DNA of 63,067 bases from CAMLOF01 sp041913045 (GTDB lineage: Bacteria; Pseudomonadota; Gammaproteobacteria; Burkholderiales; Burkholderiaceae_C): assembly GCA_041913045.1 (NCBI GenBank), contig JAYSGB010000025.1:1-63067 (forward strand), given 5' to 3'. The notes beneath the pieces are model-generated. The model was not told the DNA's origin, did no database searches, and saw nothing but the letters and a program-made list of their open reading frames with translations. Below, one piece after another: positions 60,545 through 63,067 of this stretch (position 1 is the stretch's first letter; each line of letters opens with the position of its first letter). The position numbers were made by a program, and so were the translations under genes.

Positions 60545-61451
60545 CCGCTTGCCCAGCCTGGACGAGCGCCAATCCGCGATGTTGGCGGAAATGGGGGTTG
60601 CCCTGTGGTGGCAGCAGACGGCACCCGCCATTCCGGAGGCGGCGCCTGTCAGTAATACGCCGAACGTGCGGGCCGCCAATTCCCGCACGCAGCCAGCCGC
60701 AGCACCCCCCGCCACGTCAGCGCCCCTGGCGCCAGCGGCTCCCGCGCGTTCGCCAGTGCCACAACCGCCCGCGCAGCGCCCCGTCGCCGTGCCGGTGGTG
60801 GCGCACGAGGCGCCGCAAGGGGCAGACCTGTCTGGCTTGGGCTGGGCCGCGCTGGAAGACGCCATCCGCGCTTGCACGCAGTGCGACTTGTCGCGCCGAC
60901 GCCAGCAGGCCGTGCCCGGCATGGGCGACCGTTCGCCCGACTGGCTCATTGTGGGCGAAGCCCCGGGCGAGGAAGAGGACCGCCAGGGCCTGCCCTTCGT
61001 GGGGCGTGCAGGCCAACTGCTCGACCGCATGCTGGCGGCCATGGGGCTGACGCGCGAGCAGAAGGTCTACATCGCCAACGTCATCAAGTGCCGTCCGCCG
61101 CAGAACCGCAACCCCGATCCGGTGGAAATTGCCCAATGCACGCCGTACCTGCTGCGCCAGGTGGAACTGCTGCAGCCCAAGGTGATTCTTGCCATGGGGC
61201 GCTTTGCCGCGCAGACGGTGTTGGCCCAAGGCGGTGCGTTTGATGCCGATACATTGCGGCAGATGCCGCTGGGCAAGCTGCGTGGCCAGGTGCACGAGGT
61301 GACGCTGGCAGGGCAGCGCCTGCCGGTGGTTGTGACCTACCACCCTGCCTACCTGCTGCGCAGCCCTGCAGAAAAGGCCAAGGCCTGGGGCGACCTGTGC
61401 CTGGCCATGGACACCATGGACCGACTGCACCCAGTGCGTAGCCAGGTGTAA
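60537..61451 (+). CDS. Uracil-DNA glycosylase, family 4-like (iron-sulfur)
   Basis: 304 residues. Excises uracil from DNA. The catalytic domain starts near 95: CTQCDLSRRR, GEAPGEEED (motif A), GRAGQLLDRML, NVIKCRPPQNRNP and TYHPAYLLR. Cys residues at CTQC, KC and later C bind a 4Fe-4S cluster in the family. The N-terminal 95 residues are an Ala/Pro-rich linker, absent from most homologues. Coupled to rimI by an overlap. Confidence 0.92.
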   Translation: MSDRLPSLDERQSAMLAEMGVALWWQQTAPAIPEAAPVSNTPNVRAANSRTQPAAAPPATSAPLAPAAPARSPVPQPPAQRPVAVPVVAHEAPQGADLSGLGWAALEDAIRACTQCDLSRRRQQAVPGMGDRSPDWLIVGEAPGEEEDRQGLPFVGRAGQLLDRMLAAMGLTREQKVYIANVIKCRPPQNRNPDPVEIAQCTPYLLRQVELLQPKVILAMGRFAAQTVLAQGGAFDADTLRQMPLGKLRGQVHEVTLAGQRLPVVVTYHPAYLLRSPAEKAKAWGDLCLAMDTMDRLHPVRSQV

Positions 61452-61589
61452 CAGCAGTAACAGCTGCCCCCAAAAGCGCGTTTCCGTCGCCCACGCCTGC
61501 CGTGTGGTGGTAATGTGCCTGACTTGGGGGGTGCCGTCTTGTGTTGTCTTTCGTGCGGCGCTCCTTGGGCACAAGGAAGGAGAAAAACC

Positions 61590-62630
61590 ATGTCCATCCG
61601 TCAACGATTCATGGCGCTGCTGCTGGGGCTGGCCGCCTTTGCAGGCGCAGGGGCCGTGCTGGCGCAAACCACCCCGGTGATCCGCACATTCACGGTGCAA
61701 CAGGTTAGCGAGCTGGCACCGGGCACCGAACTGGTCTTCAAGGTCAACGGCACGCCAGCAGGCACCGCTACCGTCACCGTGGACGGCAGCGTACACGCCA
61801 TCACGCTGAGTGAAACCAGTGCAGGCAACTACACCGGTGCGTACACGCTGGGCATTCGAGACCAGGTGAAGTTCAACAGCGTGGTGCGCGCCACCCTGCG
61901 CGTGGCCGACAAGGAAACCCAGGCAGTGCTGGGCCAGACGCTCCTGACGGCATCTGCGCACAAAGCTGCGCTGGCGGCAGCAACGCCCACGCCGGTCATC
62001 GATTACTTCGGCACCCAGTCCGGCACTTTGTCCGGCGGGCACGAAATCACCTTCACCGTCAAGGGTACGCCTGGTGCCCAGGCGCAACTCACGCTGGGTG
62101 GCACGGACGCACGCATCGCTCTGGCGGAATCCCGCCCCGGCGAGTACACCGGTGCCTACACCATCCGCTCGCGCGACCGCATTCAGGAAAGCAGCGTGGC
62201 TACCACCACACTGACGCTGGGTGGCAAGTCCGTGAAGGTGAGCAAGGCCTTGTCCGCACAGGCGGTGCAGCCCACGCTGGCGGCACGCCAGAGCTGCGAC
62301 GCCTGCGGTGTGGTGCAGTCGGTTGAGGTCGTGGAGGTCAAGGGTGAGCCGGGTTATGTTGGCGCCATTGCGGGCGGCGTGGCTGGGGCAGTGCTGGGCA
62401 ACCAGATCGGCAAGGGCGACGGCCGCACGGCGGCGCGCATTCTGGGGGCCGTGGGCGGCGCCTACGCCGGCCGCGAGATCGAGAAGAACCTCAACAAGGA
62501 CAAGCGCTACGACGTGACCGTGCGTCTGCACAACGGCACCGTGCAGACCGTGCAGCACGCCGAAGACCCGGGCCTGAAGAATGGCCAGCAGGTGAAGATT
62601 GTTGACGGCAAGGTGGTGGCGAATGACTGA
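61590..62630 (+). CDS. Secreted tandem-repeat protein with glycine-zipper domain
   Basis: 346 residues. Signal peptide ending at VLAQT. Two tandem repeats of about 95 residues, each starting TPVI and carrying GNYTGAYTLGIRD or GEYTGAYTIRSRD, look like beta-sandwich domains. The C-terminus GAIAGGVAGAVLGNQIGKGDG is a glycine zipper like SlyB/17-kDa antigen, followed by a small beta domain. Probably outer-membrane-associated. AAGGAAGGAG lies just upstream of ATG 61590; the lipoprotein gene overlaps its 3' end. Confidence 0.8.
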   Translation: MSIRQRFMALLLGLAAFAGAGAVLAQTTPVIRTFTVQQVSELAPGTELVFKVNGTPAGTATVTVDGSVHAITLSETSAGNYTGAYTLGIRDQVKFNSVVRATLRVADKETQAVLGQTLLTASAHKAALAAATPTPVIDYFGTQSGTLSGGHEITFTVKGTPGAQAQLTLGGTDARIALAESRPGEYTGAYTIRSRDRIQESSVATTTLTLGGKSVKVSKALSAQAVQPTLAARQSCDACGVVQSVEVVEVKGEPGYVGAIAGGVAGAVLGNQIGKGDGRTAARILGAVGGAYAGREIEKNLNKDKRYDVTVRLHNGTVQTVQHAEDPGLKNGQQVKIVDGKVVAND

Positions 62631-62937
62631 GCGACGCAACCGCTTCGCGCGTGCCGTTGCGGGCACACTGGCGGCCGCCGTGGTGGCGGTGCTGGTGGCC
62701 TGCAGTTCGGGTCTGGAAGGCACGTACGAGGACCCGATGGGCCTGACGCGTTACACCTTCCAGTCGAACGGCAAGGTGCTCATGACGATGATGGGCACCG
62801 AGGTTGAGATGACCTACGAGAAGGAAGGCGACAAGATCAAGGTGGGCACGCCTGAGGGGCGTGTGGTGATGACCCTGCTGGAGGATGGCTCCATTCAGGG
62901 CCCTATGGGTGTGAAGCTGACGCGCAAGCAGCCCTGA
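62623..62937 (+). CDS. Small lipoprotein, unknown
   Basis: 104 residues. Hydrophobic N-terminus ending in the lipobox VLVAC, so the mature protein starts at Cys near residue 26. The rest is a small beta-rich domain (GLTRYTFQSNGKVLMTMMGTE). Its start overlaps the glycine-zipper gene by 8 bp, so both are made together. Role unknown; probably outer membrane. Confidence 0.82.
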   Translation: MTERRNRFARAVAGTLAAAVVAVLVACSSGLEGTYEDPMGLTRYTFQSNGKVLMTMMGTEVEMTYEKEGDKIKVGTPEGRVVMTLLEDGSIQGPMGVKLTRKQP

Positions 62938-62980
62938 GGGTTTTGCGCGGGCAAGGCGTGTGCGCCCAGGGGCTGGCGCT

Positions 62981-63067
62981 TCAACGAGGCGGCCGGTGCT
63001 GCGCACCGGCTCCCCTGCGATGCTCGATGCCGTGGCTACGCGGCAGAAACTCCCTACACGTTTCTAG
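62981..63067 (-). CDS. Possible C-terminal end of a gene entering from the right (partial)
   Basis: On the minus strand an open frame of 28 codons (LETCREFLPRSH...) ends at TGA 62983-62981. It could be the tail of a convergent gene whose body lies beyond the window, or chance. No family recognised. The rest of 62938-63067 shows no feature. Confidence 0.25.
   Translation of the reverse strand, partial: LETCREFLPRSHGIEHRRGAGAQHRPPR

Overview
The window is about 63 kb of GC-rich, densely packed DNA. About 62 protein genes are recognisable, no gap between genes exceeds about 210 bp, and I saw no rRNA, tRNA, CRISPR array or insertion sequence. The gene families (Gcr-type 'recombinase', ApaG, TRAP transporters, MarR-controlled gentisate genes, YajR-like MFS next to ssb, UshA, many chemoreceptors and GGDEF proteins) suggest a betaproteobacterium of the order Burkholderiales, most likely Comamonadaceae. 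That placement is an inference from gene content and style; no marker gene was compared.

Layout. 1-5 kb: end of an OmpR-type response regulator with its histidine kinase, a glutathione S-transferase and topB. 5-7.7 kb: SET-domain methyltransferase, birA, SPOR protein, slyD. 7.7-10.4 kb: a chemoreceptor and a large secreted protein of unknown function. 10.5-14.5 kb: gapA and tkt, then two small membrane proteins. 14.6-18.8 kb: an EamA transporter divergent from a LysR regulator, then a tightly coupled four-gene operon of largely uncharacterised proteins. 18.8-23.9 kb: murU, pepP, and a PotD-like binding protein translationally coupled to a Cache-HAMP-GGDEF diguanylate cyclase. 23.9-30.2 kb: a Lon-like protease, an EF-hand protein, ushA and a UPF0149/SEC-C protein. 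30.2-36.8 kb: a seven-gene minus-strand operon (apaG, gcr, thiL, Nudix, pgpA, pncC, DNA-alkylation repair) divergent from rpe. 37.6-46.5 kb: a chemoreceptor with a C-terminal Cache-like domain, an MFS transporter, clcA, ssb, pirin, a diguanylate cyclase and mnmA. 46.5-48.9 kb: a flavin-dependent oxidoreductase and proA. 49-56 kb: a complete 3-hydroxybenzoate/gentisate pathway with a MarR regulator and a TRAP transporter. 56-63 kb: a degenerate GGDEF protein, galU, dacB, tsaB, rimI, a family-4-like uracil-DNA glycosylase, a tandem-repeat glycine-zipper protein and a small lipoprotein.

How genes work together. gapA, tkt and rpe serve central carbon metabolism. murU and pepP suggest peptidoglycan recycling and peptide turnover. 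The 49-56 kb block should import an aromatic acid by TRAP and convert 3-hydroxybenzoate through gentisate, maleylpyruvate and fumarylpyruvate to fumarate and pyruvate. tsaB and rimI act in tRNA and ribosome modification.

The most interesting items are the binding-protein/diguanylate-cyclase pair, the near-perfect alternating purine-pyrimidine tract and 15-codon leader ORF in front of the SET gene, the four-gene orphan operon, the chemoreceptor with its Cache-like domain placed after the signalling domain, and a recurrent -10-like hexamer only 6-9 nt upstream of many start codons, which suggests leaderless transcription.
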